A stretch of 64,000 bases of DNA from Algoriphagus aquimarinus (GCF_900112005.1 NZ_FOKK01000009.1:140194-204193), one strand, 5' to 3'; shown: positions 1 through 9,343, numbered from the stretch's first letter. Translations and numbers: made by a program. The notes: generated by a model from the sequence alone, not told the origin.

Positions 1-951
1 TCCGGCATCATTAACAGACAAAAACACCCCTTGCATGTCATGAGTACACATGAACCCTTGGGAATTATCAAAAAAAGCTCTTAAACGTGCCTCACTCTGG
101 GCTAATACCGCTTCCCCATCGCTCCAATCCGTAATATCTCTCGCGATGGCATATATATCTTCTGAATTTTGATTGGGTGTAGCTACCCATTCCAGGATTT
201 TATACGTACCATCTTCATGAATAAACCGATGAGAAAAGTTAGTGGTAGACTCTCCTTTGTTAAGTTTTTCAAGTTCCAATTTAGTTTTATCCAGATCATC
301 AGGATGCACCATATCGAAAAATGATCGACTTAATAAGATTTCTGATGACCAGCCCAAAAGCTGGGAGAAAGAAGGGTTGACTTTCTTAAAAAATCCATCT
401 GGTCCAGCTATACAAATCAGATCATTGGAAAGATTAAATAGCTTCTCTAGATTGCTGTATTCAGCGATCAACTTACGTTCTTGTATAATACACTTTACCT
501 CACTTGCGAGCAAATTCAATGCATTTTCAGCCTTTTCATCAAGCGAAATTGCTTCACTACCAAACACAAAAAGACAACCGATCAATCCGCCTTTTTCTTC
601 AAATAAAGGAAGCCCAGCAAAAGCATTAATATCATAAGCAGAAAGCGCTTTAGAAATATTATCTGCAAGTGAAGGGCTCTTCACATCCTTACAATTTATT
701 AGTGTGTTCGTAGCTTCTATCTGGGACTTAAAAAAAGATAAAAGCTGAGTATTATCTACGCTAAAGCCTATCTCAGCCTTGAAACCAAATTCTGGCCCTT
801 CAATAAGAATAAGTGCCTTAGAAGTACCGCTAACTATAGAACTTAACTGGCATATCCTATAAAGCGAAGCGTCTTTTACAGCATCAAGATTTTGATAATT
901 TAGGACTGACGATAATGATGAGTTACTTCCTCCCTTTACGGACTTATTCAT
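1..951 (-). CDS. GAF-PAS-PAS sensory protein, C-terminus beyond window
   Basis: The open frame runs from an ATG at 951 to the left edge without a stop, giving 317 codons; the C-terminus is missing. Residues about 25-160 look like a GAF-type domain. Residues about 170-275 form a PAS domain with the usual features (NLSNDLICIAGPDGFFKKVN, then MVHPDDLDK, then AIARDITD at the PAC end). A second PAS starts near 288 (SEARLRAFFDNS). There is no signal peptide or membrane segment in the visible part, so it is probably cytoplasmic. Proteins of this layout in Bacteroidota usually end in a histidine kinase, but the output domain is not visible, so kinase function is inference. Confidence 0.8.
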   Translation of the reverse strand, partial: MNKSVKGGSNSSLSSVLNYQNLDAVKDASLYRICQLSSIVSGTSKALILIEGPEFGFKAEIGFSVDNTQLLSFFKSQIEATNTLINCKDVKSPSLADNISKALSAYDINAFAGLPLFEEKGGLIGCLFVFGSEAISLDEKAENALNLLASEVKCIIQERKLIAEYSNLEKLFNLSNDLICIAGPDGFFKKVNPSFSQLLGWSSEILLSRSFFDMVHPDDLDKTKLELEKLNKGESTTNFSHRFIHEDGTYKILEWVATPNQNSEDIYAIARDITDWSDGEAVLAQSEARLRAFFDNSQGFMCTHDMQGVFLSVNDAG

Positions 952-1323
952 ATTCAAACTTAAAATTTTTCAATTTTTATTTAATGATCTAATGGAAATT
1001 GATATCATTTCGCCCACAAATTATGATTCTTTAGTAAGAAATAAAAAGAGTAGATCATATTCAAACTTAAAAATAAGTCTGCCAATGATACCTTTTTGAT
1101 AAGACTTAAACCAACATACCGATTAACGTTCTTCGAATAAAAGAATACGCTTTTTAGTCAATTTTTACCTAAATATTTAATATGATTTAAGTTTAAAGAA
1201 TTCTTCTCAGCAGCATTCTTTTCTAGTAGATCAAAAAAAATAAGGTTCACTCAATGATGAATTTATCTTTAAGTGAACCTTATAACTAAGACATGAGATC
1301 AATTGTTCATTGATAATACTAGC
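952..1323. other. intergenic region between sensor gene and galE
   Basis: This AT-rich stretch has no convincing coding frame. It holds the galE terminator (1231-1283) and should contain the promoter of the sensor gene that starts at 951. I could not pick out a clear promoter box for that gene. Confidence 0.6.
1231..1283 (-). terminator. intrinsic terminator of galE
   Basis: The arms 1240-1251 and 1272-1283 pair perfectly over 12 bp with a 20-base loop. Read on the minus strand, the hairpin lies about 40 bases after the galE stop and is followed by a run of eight T (complement of the A-run at 1233-1240). Confidence 0.85.
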
Positions 1324-2331
1324 TTACAATGTTTTTTGCCAGTTCCAACTATCTCTCAGTGAGTCTTCTAATGAATAACTAGGTTGCCAATTTAGTACGG
1401 AGTTAATTTTAGCTGTATCAGCCCAGATTTTCACAATGTCACCAGGCCTTCTTGCTCCGATTTTAAAATTCACTTTTACACGATTAACTTTTTCAAAAGT
1501 CCTTATAACTTCCAATACAGTGTTTCCATTTCCAGTTCCTACATTAAACACATCGTAGAAATCATCTTTCTGCTCTCCTAAATACGCCAAAGCTTTCACA
1601 TGAGCATCTGCCAAATCCATCACATGGATGAAGTCACGAACACATGAGCCATCCATAGTATCATAATCGTCACCGAATACCGTCAGTTTCTCACGGATAC
1701 CAGCGGCAGTTTGCGTCACAAAAGGAACCAAATTAGCTGGAGTGCCAATAGGCAACTCTCCTATTTTCGCAGATGGATGTGCTCCTACTGGATTGAAGTA
1801 TCGCAAGGAAATCACTCGGATTCCAGCTTGACTCTTTACAAAATCCATCAAAATATCCTCGCAGATTTTCTTCGTATTGCCATAAGGGCTTTCAGCGTCT
1901 TGTCTAGGTGTCTCTTCTGTAACCGGCAATATCTCCGGCTGACCATAGACTGTACATGAAGAAGAAAAAACCAGGTCTTTGATTTGCTTAGCACGCATAA
2001 AATCAAGAATTGTCAATAAAGAACCCAAGTTGTTCTGGTAGTATTTCAAGGGTTGCACGGTACTTTCTCCCACCGCCTTGAAAGCTGCGAAATGAATGAC
2101 ACCAGAGATATCATGTTTATCAGCGATTTGATCCAAAAGATTACGATCGCTGCAATCGCCCTTATAAAAAGTAAGCCTTTTGCCTAGAATCTCTTCTAAT
2201 CTATCCAGTACTTTTTCGTCAGAATTAGAGAGATCGTCAATGATAATTGGGTTGAAACCCGCTTCAACTAGTTGAACTGCAGTGTGAGAACCTATATATC
2301 CGGCTCCGCCAGTGATTAAAATGTTTTTCAT
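1324..2331 (-). CDS. galE: UDP-glucose 4-epimerase
   Basis: A 335-residue protein of the extended short-chain dehydrogenase family that interconverts UDP-glucose and UDP-galactose in the cytoplasm. The NAD-binding glycine motif (TGGAGYIG) is at residues 7-14, the catalytic serine lies in FSSSCTVYG (about 122-130) and the YxxxK pair is Y150/K154. Length and spacing match GalE. The gene is monocistronic: a strong terminator follows it and a promoter-like box lies 23 bases upstream of the ATG. It can supply UDP-galactose, or UDP-GalNAc if specificity is relaxed, to the polysaccharide locus further right, although it is not part of that operon. Confidence 0.95.
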   Translation of the reverse strand: MKNILITGGAGYIGSHTAVQLVEAGFNPIIIDDLSNSDEKVLDRLEEILGKRLTFYKGDCSDRNLLDQIADKHDISGVIHFAAFKAVGESTVQPLKYYQNNLGSLLTILDFMRAKQIKDLVFSSSCTVYGQPEILPVTEETPRQDAESPYGNTKKICEDILMDFVKSQAGIRVISLRYFNPVGAHPSAKIGELPIGTPANLVPFVTQTAAGIREKLTVFGDDYDTMDGSCVRDFIHVMDLADAHVKALAYLGEQKDDFYDVFNVGTGNGNTVLEVIRTFEKVNRVKVNFKIGARRPGDIVKIWADTAKINSVLNWQPSYSLEDSLRDSWNWQKTL

Positions 2332-2353
2332 CTATTGTAAAAGTTTGCTAAGA

Positions 2354-2361
2354 CAAAACTA
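2354..2361 (-). promoter_or_regulatory. Bacteroidota-type -7 promoter box for galE
   Basis: The minus strand reads TAGTTTTG here, matching the Bacteroidota -7 consensus TAnnTTTG, about 23 bases before the galE ATG. No good -33 TTTG was found at the expected distance, so this rests on one box. Confidence 0.4.
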
Positions 2362-2491
2362 TCCAATTGGATGGATAATAGAATTGTTTTGTAATAAGAG
2401 TTAGTGAAAAATTGAAGACTTGGTAAACTTTGAAAACACCTATTGACAATCGCCTTAGAAAATCATTAAGTCAACGAAGTGTTTCATTGGG

Positions 2492-5400
2492 TTACATTAT
2501 TAACGTAAAACTTCCCCGCTTTTGTACCGTCTGAACCTCATCATCAAGAGGAAAACTATATTGCATCAAGAAAGTATAGCTTCCTGGCGTAGCATTTCTC
2601 CCATTAACTAAGCCATCCCATCCCTCAGAACCAGAATAGATTAGCTGTCCCCATCTATTATAAATCCAGAGATTGAAATTGATTTCACAATTGGAAACAG
2701 CCTGAAAAACGCCTCCATCCCTCTTTGGATAATAGCCAGAAGGCATTCGCACCTCTGGTGCCTCTTCGGTTACCAATCCAGTTCCTAAACTCACACAGCC
2801 AGATGCATCCAAAACAGATATAGTATATGCACCTTTTGACAATCCGGTAAGCGAACTCTGAGTAACATTCTGTTCTTCCCAATAATAGATAAAGGGAGTT
2901 TTGCCTCCTGCTGGAAATGCAAACAATTCACCATTACTGCCTCCAGGACATGCTGGCTTAGTCAGCCTTACATCTACTTTCAAGGCAGCTGGCGAAGAAA
3001 TTTCAAAAGTTATTGGAACGGAACAACCTGCATTATCAAAAACCATAAGTTCGTAAGATCCTTGAGAAACATCCGTCAAACTCAACTGACCAGAAAAAAC
3101 TTTCTCGCCATCCAGGTCTAATGTATATGGACCAGTTCCGCCCTTCACCGTCAAATTCAGAACTCCATCCTTTTTACCATAGCAACTCACACCAGCTGTA
3201 GTGATTGAAGCAATCTCTAATACTTGCGGCTCGGTGATTTCTAGGTTTTCTATAATTCTCTCACATCCAATATTATCAATTACGGTAACAGAATAGATCC
3301 CAATGGGTAGATTTCCTGCAGTTGCTGAATTCAATTCAGGGTCATGTGACCAGGTAAATACGTATGGTGAAACACCTCCTTCGATATCCAGGACTATTTG
3401 CCCGTTGGACTCACCAAAACATTTGACATTTTCGATAGTTCCTAATTCAACGACAAACTCTTCTGCCACAGAAACTTGCAATTCTTCAGAAGTTCCAGCA
3501 CAGGATTGGTCGACAAGACTATATGTCATATAGCTAACTGTGCCAATTATTCCCGCTGTCTCCCAAATAACTTCAACCGTAGCTTGGTTTTCTCCAGAGA
3601 TAATTTTCCCTCCGCTCACCATCCATTCGTAGCCGCGTCCTACCGAAGGATTCGGGGCAGCATAAAAATGTGGAGCCAGAGGATCAAAGCAGATAGCTAT
3701 ATCCCCAATAGGGTAAGCAGCATCAAGCTTGGCATTGATTAGTATATCTAGAGAAATTGGATCAACGAGGCAGCCGTTCTGACTTAAAGGTGTAGCAATT
3801 ATTTTAGCATTTGCATTAGGCGGACCCCACTTAACCAAAACTGAATCACCATAATCTTGTACGACAACGCCTCCCTCAACTTCAAAAGTTACAGACTTAA
3901 TATGTTCTTTTCCTTCAATCTTATAAATCAGTTCTTCTACATCAGGGCAAACCGACTGCTCGCCTACTAGCGTTGCTTTAGATTCTAATACTTCTACGGT
4001 AAACGTTTCTTCTTCCTGTTGATCGCAGGTGTTTTGACTGATGGAAGCCGTAACAGAAACTTCATATTTACCTGGCTTAGCAAATGTATGAGTCACTTCT
4101 TGACCTTCTTGAACAGCAGAATCATCGCCAAAATCCCAAACGAAGTAGGTAAACTTTTCATTTTCTGAGGTGATAGACCAAGTTCCCTCTTCATTGAGGC
4201 AAGCTGTGAGATCTCCAACTACTTCAAAATCATAGTCAACCTTGACTTCAAAATTCAAGTTATCCAAGGCTGCACCCACAGCGTATCCATAGGATTCCAA
4301 ATACCCAAACCCATAAACGTATGCTATAAATCCTTCTGGGTTTGTCAACTGATGTACTCCTTGAAAAACACTTATTCTGGCAAAATAAAAGGAGGAATTG
4401 CCAGGAACCTGAGAAAAGGAAGCTCCTATATTTTTACCATCTAATACAGTATTTGACTGAGAACCAGCGGGAACAATAATATTGACATAATTCACCTCTA
4501 TGGACTGTAATGACAGAGCAGAAAACTTCACATCTTTCAGCAACTGTTCATTTGGACTGTAGGTAATCATAAATGGATCACCTTGTCCAAAATTAGGATC
4601 ATTGGAATTATTGCATTCTTGACTTTTAGAAAATACAGTTACTGATGAAGGCTTTGAAGTTGTTATAGAGACTGTTTCATCTGCTTTTAGATCAATATTC
4701 AAAAAATCACCTGCATTGATAGAACCACGTTGGACTCCATTTACAACTACCTCAGTGTTCTCCTCTGCTGCCAAAACTTTGACTAATTCACCTGAGGATC
4801 TACCTTCCAAAGCCACATGGATAAAAGATTTCCCCCAAGTAGTGACGGGATAAGCTTGCTGAAAAAGGTTGTCATTTGCTGATCCACAGTTTCCTACCGA
4901 AGTCCATTTATTTCCTCCGAAGACAGCAATTTTTTTACAAGAATTCGCATCATCTCCGATTACTCTCACTCTTGACCCTGTGAGATCATACTTTTCTTTT
5001 ATCTGATAGCTTTGACCACGATCCAATTTAATGGTAATGGGTGGGGCACCATTACTTTTGGATATTTCTACCTGCGTATCATTCTCCGTTGCGATCACCA
5101 GCAGACTGCTTTCATCATCTATATTTCCGTCGTATCCCACTGGATAGGTGAGCCTCTCATAATGAGAAGTGACATAGTAGTCTTTCCCAAGTGTTCCTAA
5201 GGGCAGAACGACAGTCCCATCAGCACTTCTTACTCTTTCATTAAAAGCATAAACCGACAAATCACCCGTGGAGCTGACATAAACTCCTTTTTTTTCAACC
5301 ACTCCTGAGGACCTATGATGTAGCTCCACATCTCTTGAATCCACTACCAGATTATATCTCTCCCCTTTTTTTAACGACTGGCTAATCGACTGTCCAAGAT

Positions 5401-5596
5401 ATTCAATGGTAAAAGTAGCATCTTCAACAGCTGCTATTTCTAAAACGGCCCTGTCTGGTGCTCCTGGAAGAATTCTGTTATTGTCCATGTACCCCAACCA
5501 AAATTCCTTGCCAATAGTAGAGATTTGGCCATAGGTCGCCAATACAAAAAATTGCAGGCAAAACACTAGTAAACCAACTCTGTAAAATCTTTTCAT
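2492..5596 (-). CDS. T9SS type-B surface protein with IgGFc-binding-like, PKD and SprB-type repeats
   Basis: A 1034-residue secreted protein. The first 24 residues are a signal peptide ending in TYGQ. The region after it (ISTIGKEFWLGYMDN and on, to about residue 440) resembles the IgGFc-binding N-terminal domain common in Bacteroidota surface proteins. A PKD domain follows near 460-545 (YFVWDFGDDS, then HTFAKPGKYEVSV). Residues about 730-960 contain three SprB-like repeats of the type CFGESNGQIVLDIEGG...YSVTVIDNIGC. The end (NLWIYNRWGQLIYSGSEGWDG...PGSYTFLM) is a gliding-motility-associated type-B C-terminal domain, which directs export by the type IX system. A role in adhesion or gliding is inference. 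It is transcribed divergently from the ABC-F gene. Confidence 0.88.
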   Translation of the reverse strand: MKRFYRVGLLVFCLQFFVLATYGQISTIGKEFWLGYMDNNRILPGAPDRAVLEIAAVEDATFTIEYLGQSISQSLKKGERYNLVVDSRDVELHHRSSGVVEKKGVYVSSTGDLSVYAFNERVRSADGTVVLPLGTLGKDYYVTSHYERLTYPVGYDGNIDDESSLLVIATENDTQVEISKSNGAPPITIKLDRGQSYQIKEKYDLTGSRVRVIGDDANSCKKIAVFGGNKWTSVGNCGSANDNLFQQAYPVTTWGKSFIHVALEGRSSGELVKVLAAEENTEVVVNGVQRGSINAGDFLNIDLKADETVSITTSKPSSVTVFSKSQECNNSNDPNFGQGDPFMITYSPNEQLLKDVKFSALSLQSIEVNYVNIIVPAGSQSNTVLDGKNIGASFSQVPGNSSFYFARISVFQGVHQLTNPEGFIAYVYGFGYLESYGYAVGAALDNLNFEVKVDYDFEVVGDLTACLNEEGTWSITSENEKFTYFVWDFGDDSAVQEGQEVTHTFAKPGKYEVSVTASISQNTCDQQEEETFTVEVLESKATLVGEQSVCPDVEELIYKIEGKEHIKSVTFEVEGGVVVQDYGDSVLVKWGPPNANAKIIATPLSQNGCLVDPISLDILINAKLDAAYPIGDIAICFDPLAPHFYAAPNPSVGRGYEWMVSGGKIISGENQATVEVIWETAGIIGTVSYMTYSLVDQSCAGTSEELQVSVAEEFVVELGTIENVKCFGESNGQIVLDIEGGVSPYVFTWSHDPELNSATAGNLPIGIYSVTVIDNIGCERIIENLEITEPQVLEIASITTAGVSCYGKKDGVLNLTVKGGTGPYTLDLDGEKVFSGQLSLTDVSQGSYELMVFDNAGCSVPITFEISSPAALKVDVRLTKPACPGGSNGELFAFPAGGKTPFIYYWEEQNVTQSSLTGLSKGAYTISVLDASGCVSLGTGLVTEEAPEVRMPSGYYPKRDGGVFQAVSNCEINFNLWIYNRWGQLIYSGSEGWDGLVNGRNATPGSYTFLMQYSFPLDDEVQTVQKRGSFTLIM

Positions 5597-5726
5597 GCAG
5601 GACTTTTATACTCAATAACATCTCAATATAGCTAACTGATAAAAATAAAACTCTCCATCCAGCACAAACAAAGATTCTCTCAGTCCAAAAGGTGGACAAT
5701 CCCTAAGTCTTCACATATTTAATTCC

Positions 5727-5734
5727 TATCTTTG
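5727..5734 (+). promoter_or_regulatory. -7 promoter box for the ABC-F gene
   Basis: TATCTTTG matches the TAnnTTTG consensus and lies 26 bases upstream of the ATG at 5761, in the gap between divergent genes. The -33 element is not obvious. Confidence 0.45.
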
Positions 5735-5760
5735 CGCCTCAAAAAAGAAGAAACACCTTT

Positions 5761-7380
5761 ATGATTTCAGTAGATAATCTATCCCTCAAGTTTGGTAAAA
5801 GAACCCTTTTCGACGAAGTATCTCTAAAGTTCAATCCTGGCAACTGCTATGGTGTGATCGGGGCTAATGGAGCTGGAAAGTCAACTTTTTTGAAAATACT
5901 TTCTGGTGAAATGGATAGTACAAGTGGTGGTATTAGCATCACTCCAGGTCAGCGTATGGCTGTTTTGAGTCAAAATCACTTCGGCTTTGATGAGATCGAA
6001 GTGCTAAAGACTGTCCTTATTGGACACAAGACACTTTATGCCATCATGGAAGAAAAGGACGCTATCTACATGAAGGAGGATTTCTCTGAAGAAGATGGCC
6101 TGCGTGCTTCCCAACTTGAAGCGGATTTTGCAGAGATGGATGGCTGGAATGCTGAATCTGATGCTGCTGCCCTTCTGTCGGGTCTGGGAATCACCGAAGA
6201 TCTGCATTACATGCAAATGAAAGATCTTGCGGGTAATCAGAAAGTCCGTGTTCTATTAGCACAGGCACTTTTCGGAAATCCTGACATTTTGATCCTCGAT
6301 GAGCCTACCAATGATTTGGATGCAGCTACAATCGAATGGTTAGAGAACTTCTTGCTTGATTTCAAAAACTTGGTAATCGTAGTATCTCACGATAGACACT
6401 TCCTTGATTCAGTTTCTACGCATATCGTGGATATTGACTTTGGTAAAATCAAAATATACTCTGGTAACTACACCTTCTGGTACGAATCTTCTCAGCTTGC
6501 ATTGAAGCAGCGTTCGGATTCCAACAAGAAGGCTGAGGATAAGAAAAAGGAATTGCAGGCATTTATCGATCGATTCTCTGCCAACGTTGCCAAGTCTAAG
6601 CAGGCTACAGCGCGTAAGAAAATGATCGAAAAGCTAAACATCGATGAGATTGAGCCTTCGATGAGAAAATACCCAGGCATCATTTTCAAGCCAGAAAGAG
6701 AAGCCGGAGATCAGATTTTCATGACGGAGAACTTGGAATTGAAAGCTGATGGAGTGACTTACTTCACTGACGTCAATTTGATGGTAGACAAAGGCGATAA
6801 AATTGCTTTTATCTCTAAGACCAAGCAGGCAGTGAATAAATTCTTCCAAACGATCATGGAGGAAATCCCTTCTTCCAAAGGAAGTATCAAATGGGGAGTT
6901 ACGATCAACAAGGCATACTTGCCAAATGATAACTCTGAGTATTTCAAAACAGATATTTCTCTGATCGAATGGCTGAGACAATTCTCAGGAAATCAGGAAG
7001 AAGCGTACGTGAGAACTTTCTTAGGAAGAATGCTTTTCACAGGTGAAGAGTCCTTGAAAAAGTGTTCTGTACTTTCCGGAGGAGAAAAAGTTCGTTGTAT
7101 GATCTCCAAGATGATGCTTCAGAATCCTAACCTTCTGGTAATGGACGAGCCAACAAATCACTTGGATCTGGAATCCATCACTGCTTTCAACAACGCCATT
7201 ATAGAGTTCACCGGAACTGTATTGATGTCATCTTATGATCATGCGTTTGTTCAGTCTTCTGCAAATAGAATAGTAGAATTCACTCCAAGCGGAACGATCG
7301 ATAGAAGAATGCCTTACGAGGCTTATCTTGAAAGTGAAGAAATCAAGGAATTGAGAGAGAAAATGTACGCAAAGTCATAA
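5761..7380 (+). CDS. ABC-F family ATPase, YbiT-like
   Basis: A 539-residue protein with two ATP-binding domains and no membrane segments. ABC-F proteins act on the ribosome, in translation or antibiotic protection; the role of this subgroup is poorly known. Domain 1 has Walker A GANGAGKST (34-42), Walker B ILILDEPTNDLD (176-187) and H-loop H210, but its signature is LAGNQK (156-161) instead of LSGGQK. Domain 2 has a canonical signature LSGGEK (438-443) and Walker B LLVMDEPTNHLD (458-469), but its Walker A region (about 348-362, IAFISKTKQAVNKFF) lacks GxxGxGKS and its H-loop histidine is Y492. So one composite ATP site is canonical and the other degenerate. The inter-domain linker (about 240-310) is lysine-rich and helical. 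Confidence 0.92.
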   Translation: MISVDNLSLKFGKRTLFDEVSLKFNPGNCYGVIGANGAGKSTFLKILSGEMDSTSGGISITPGQRMAVLSQNHFGFDEIEVLKTVLIGHKTLYAIMEEKDAIYMKEDFSEEDGLRASQLEADFAEMDGWNAESDAAALLSGLGITEDLHYMQMKDLAGNQKVRVLLAQALFGNPDILILDEPTNDLDAATIEWLENFLLDFKNLVIVVSHDRHFLDSVSTHIVDIDFGKIKIYSGNYTFWYESSQLALKQRSDSNKKAEDKKKELQAFIDRFSANVAKSKQATARKKMIEKLNIDEIEPSMRKYPGIIFKPEREAGDQIFMTENLELKADGVTYFTDVNLMVDKGDKIAFISKTKQAVNKFFQTIMEEIPSSKGSIKWGVTINKAYLPNDNSEYFKTDISLIEWLRQFSGNQEEAYVRTFLGRMLFTGEESLKKCSVLSGGEKVRCMISKMMLQNPNLLVMDEPTNHLDLESITAFNNAIIEFTGTVLMSSYDHAFVQSSANRIVEFTPSGTIDRRMPYEAYLESEEIKELREKMYAKS

Positions 7381-7390
7381 GGCTAGCTCA

Positions 7391-7531
7391 TTGCTACTCA
7401 CTGCAATCATAATTTATTTGGCGATCCTAATCGCCGTCGGAGCTTTAGCTTCAAAATTCTTAAAGGGATCGAATAACTATGCTTTGGCAGGTCGTTCGCT
7501 CCCTTTGCTTTTACTTAACTTCAACTACTGA
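7391..7531 (+). pseudogene. remnant of a sodium:solute symporter (N-terminal fragment)
   Basis: From TTG 7391 a 46-codon frame reads LLLTAIIIYLAILIAVG, then ASKFLKGSNNYALAGRSLP, then a few leucines, and stops at TGA 7529-7531. This is the first transmembrane helix and the conserved AGRsLP segment of the SSS sodium:solute symporter family, which is normally about 450-600 residues. The rest of the gene is absent: the stop overlaps the ATG of the next gene. It is best explained as the remains of a deleted transporter gene. It has no ATG start, and a functional small protein is unlikely. Confidence 0.7.
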
Positions 7532-8712
7532 TGAACTATCCTAAAATTATCCTAAAACACGGAAAAGAGATTTCCTTGAAAAGACGCCATCACTGGGTGT
7601 TTTCTGGCGCTATTTTCCAAAAAGACGCCAATCTTGAAAATGGTCAATTGGTTACGGTTGTCTCTTCGAAAGATGAGTTTTTAGGGATAGGTCATTTTGC
7701 TGAAGGCTCAATTATGGTTCGAATTATTTCCTTCGAGGAGCGGGAAATAGATCAAGCTTTTTGGAATGAGAAAATCGCTTCAGCGCTTTCTTTACGAAAA
7801 AGCCTTGGACTTACTGAGAATGAGGAAACTAATGTATACAGATTGGTACATGGTGAAGGAGATTTGCTTCCAGGATTAATCGTGGATTTTTATAATGGAA
7901 CGGCAGTGATCCAAGCTCATCAGATTGGAATGCACGCTCATTTGAAGGAAATCGCTCAAGCCATCAAGAATGCTTATGGAGATCAGATCTCAGGCGTGTA
8001 CGACAAAAGTGCGGAGACCTTACCAAAGAATTTGGGTATCACATCCAACGAATGGGTTCTCGGCGAGCCAAAAACCGATTTGGTTCAGGAATACGGAGCT
8101 ACTTATAAAATTGATTGGGAAAAGGGTCAGAAAACTGGATTCTTCATCGATCAGAGAGAGAACCGAAAGCTTCTTACTGATTACTCTCATGGCAAAAAAG
8201 TTCTAAACACCTTCTGCTACTCTGGAGGTTTTTCAGTCTTGGCTTTGCAAGAGGGAGCAGCAGAAGTTCACTCTGTAGATATTTCATCTAAAGCCATAGA
8301 GCTTACAGAGGAGAATATTCAACTCAATCCTGAAATCAAAGGGAAGCATGAATCCAAAGTAGCTGATGTGGTTAAATACATCCGTGAAATTGGTGATGAT
8401 TACGATGTGATCGTGCTAGATCCACCTGCTTTTGCAAAAAATCTAAAAGCGAGACATAATGCTGTTCAGGCTTATAAGCGTCTAAATGCTGAAGCACTGA
8501 AGAAGATCAAATCTGGCGGAATCCTTTTCACTTTCTCCTGTAGCCAGGTGGTGGACAAAGCACTTTTCCGTAACACAGTTACGGCAGCAGCTCTAGAATG
8601 TGGTAGAAAGGTGAAAATCCTTCATCAAGTAACGCAGCCAGCTGATCATCCGATCAACATTTTTCATCCGGAAACTGAATACCTCAAAGGTTTGGTGCTC
8701 TTTGTTGAGTAA
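7531..8712 (+). CDS. class I SAM-dependent rRNA methyltransferase (RlmI-like)
   Basis: A 393-residue cytoplasmic enzyme. The N-terminus (about 1-75, KRRHHWVFSGAI) is a PUA RNA-binding domain. The C-terminal half is a Rossmann methyltransferase with motif I at VLNTFCYSGGFSVLAL and the catalytic-site motif VLDPPAFAK. The order PUA, small middle domain, methyltransferase and the length match RlmI/YccW, which makes m5C1962 in 23S rRNA; the target here is inferred from family. The start is fixed by MNYPKIILKHGKE, typical for the family, and overlaps the stop of the symporter remnant by one base. Confidence 0.9.
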   Translation: MNYPKIILKHGKEISLKRRHHWVFSGAIFQKDANLENGQLVTVVSSKDEFLGIGHFAEGSIMVRIISFEEREIDQAFWNEKIASALSLRKSLGLTENEETNVYRLVHGEGDLLPGLIVDFYNGTAVIQAHQIGMHAHLKEIAQAIKNAYGDQISGVYDKSAETLPKNLGITSNEWVLGEPKTDLVQEYGATYKIDWEKGQKTGFFIDQRENRKLLTDYSHGKKVLNTFCYSGGFSVLALQEGAAEVHSVDISSKAIELTEENIQLNPEIKGKHESKVADVVKYIREIGDDYDVIVLDPPAFAKNLKARHNAVQAYKRLNAEALKKIKSGGILFTFSCSQVVDKALFRNTVTAAALECGRKVKILHQVTQPADHPINIFHPETEYLKGLVLFVE

Positions 8713-8778
8713 AATCAGAGTTTATACTTAAGAATTAAAGTCTTTTGACTTATTTTCGTTTACTAATAAAAACACATC

Positions 8779-9213
8779 ATGTACACAGGAATTCAGCATC
8801 TTCATTCAGGAATCGCTTATCTGGCATTGCTTGCTTTGGTAGTGGTAATTATTTACATGCTAATCGGGTCACTTTCAAATCGTGAATTCACGGAGAAAGA
8901 TCGGAAAATCGCTTTGATCGCTTTTATCCTATCCCACATCCAGTTGTTAGTAGGTTTGATTCTATATTTCCTAAGTCCTCTAGGAATGGAGATGTTACAA
9001 TCAGGTTCAGCAATGTCTGATCCAGCAGCCAGATTGATAGCTCTTGAGCATCCGTTGATGAATATTATTGCAATTGTCTTAATTAGTATCGGTTATATCA
9101 GAGCAAAAAAACCAGGTGCATCTCGTGCTAGATTCAGAAGTATTTACATGATGTATGCCATAGGACTTGTTCTTATTCTAAGCAGAATCCCTTGGTCAGC
9201 TTGGTTGGCGTAA
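8779..9213 (+). CDS. small four-helix membrane protein
   Basis: A 144-residue protein with four predicted transmembrane helices (about residues 10-33, 45-66, 88-104 and 119-138). Histidines sit near the helix ends: H7 and H9, one in LSHIQLL, and one in LEHPLMN. That pattern resembles small cytochrome-b-like or haem-binding membrane proteins of Bacteroidota, but no haem motif can be proven from sequence. No specific function can be assigned. It is separated from the methyltransferase by 66 bases and converges with the FAD dehydrogenase gene. Confidence 0.75.
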   Translation: MYTGIQHLHSGIAYLALLALVVVIIYMLIGSLSNREFTEKDRKIALIAFILSHIQLLVGLILYFLSPLGMEMLQSGSAMSDPAARLIALEHPLMNIIAIVLISIGYIRAKKPGASRARFRSIYMMYAIGLVLILSRIPWSAWLA

Positions 9214-9250
9214 GCGTATAAGTCAATGATTTGAGTTTAAAAACTTCGAT

Positions 9251-9292
9251 ATTCAACATTCATCATTCATCATTCACGATTCACGATTCAAT
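9251..9292. repeat. seven-base tandem repeat, six units
   Basis: Six consecutive seven-base units vary on ATTCAnn: ATTCAAC, ATTCATC twice, ATTCACG twice, ATTCAAT. Similar period-seven arrays occur in other gaps of this window. Confidence 0.85.
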
Positions 9293-9343
9293 ATTAAACC
9301 AGAAAGAGGTAGCATCTGTCATGCTACCACTTTCTGGTTTAAT
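9293..9343. terminator. long hairpin between convergent genes
   Basis: The arms 9293-9315 and 9321-9343 pair over 23 positions with one mismatch and a five-base loop. The hairpin lies between the stops of the genes ending at 9213 and 9542. It could end transcription from both sides, but a clean T-run is missing, so it may instead be part of the repeat module. Confidence 0.5.

Noticed and set aside
242..637. 131-codon plus-strand frame
   Set aside because: It is the antisense shadow of the GAF-PAS gene, whose minus-strand frame is open from 951 to the edge and carries clear domains.
9251..9292. Possible CRISPR array
   Set aside because: Units are seven bases in direct tandem without spacers, and there are no cas genes.
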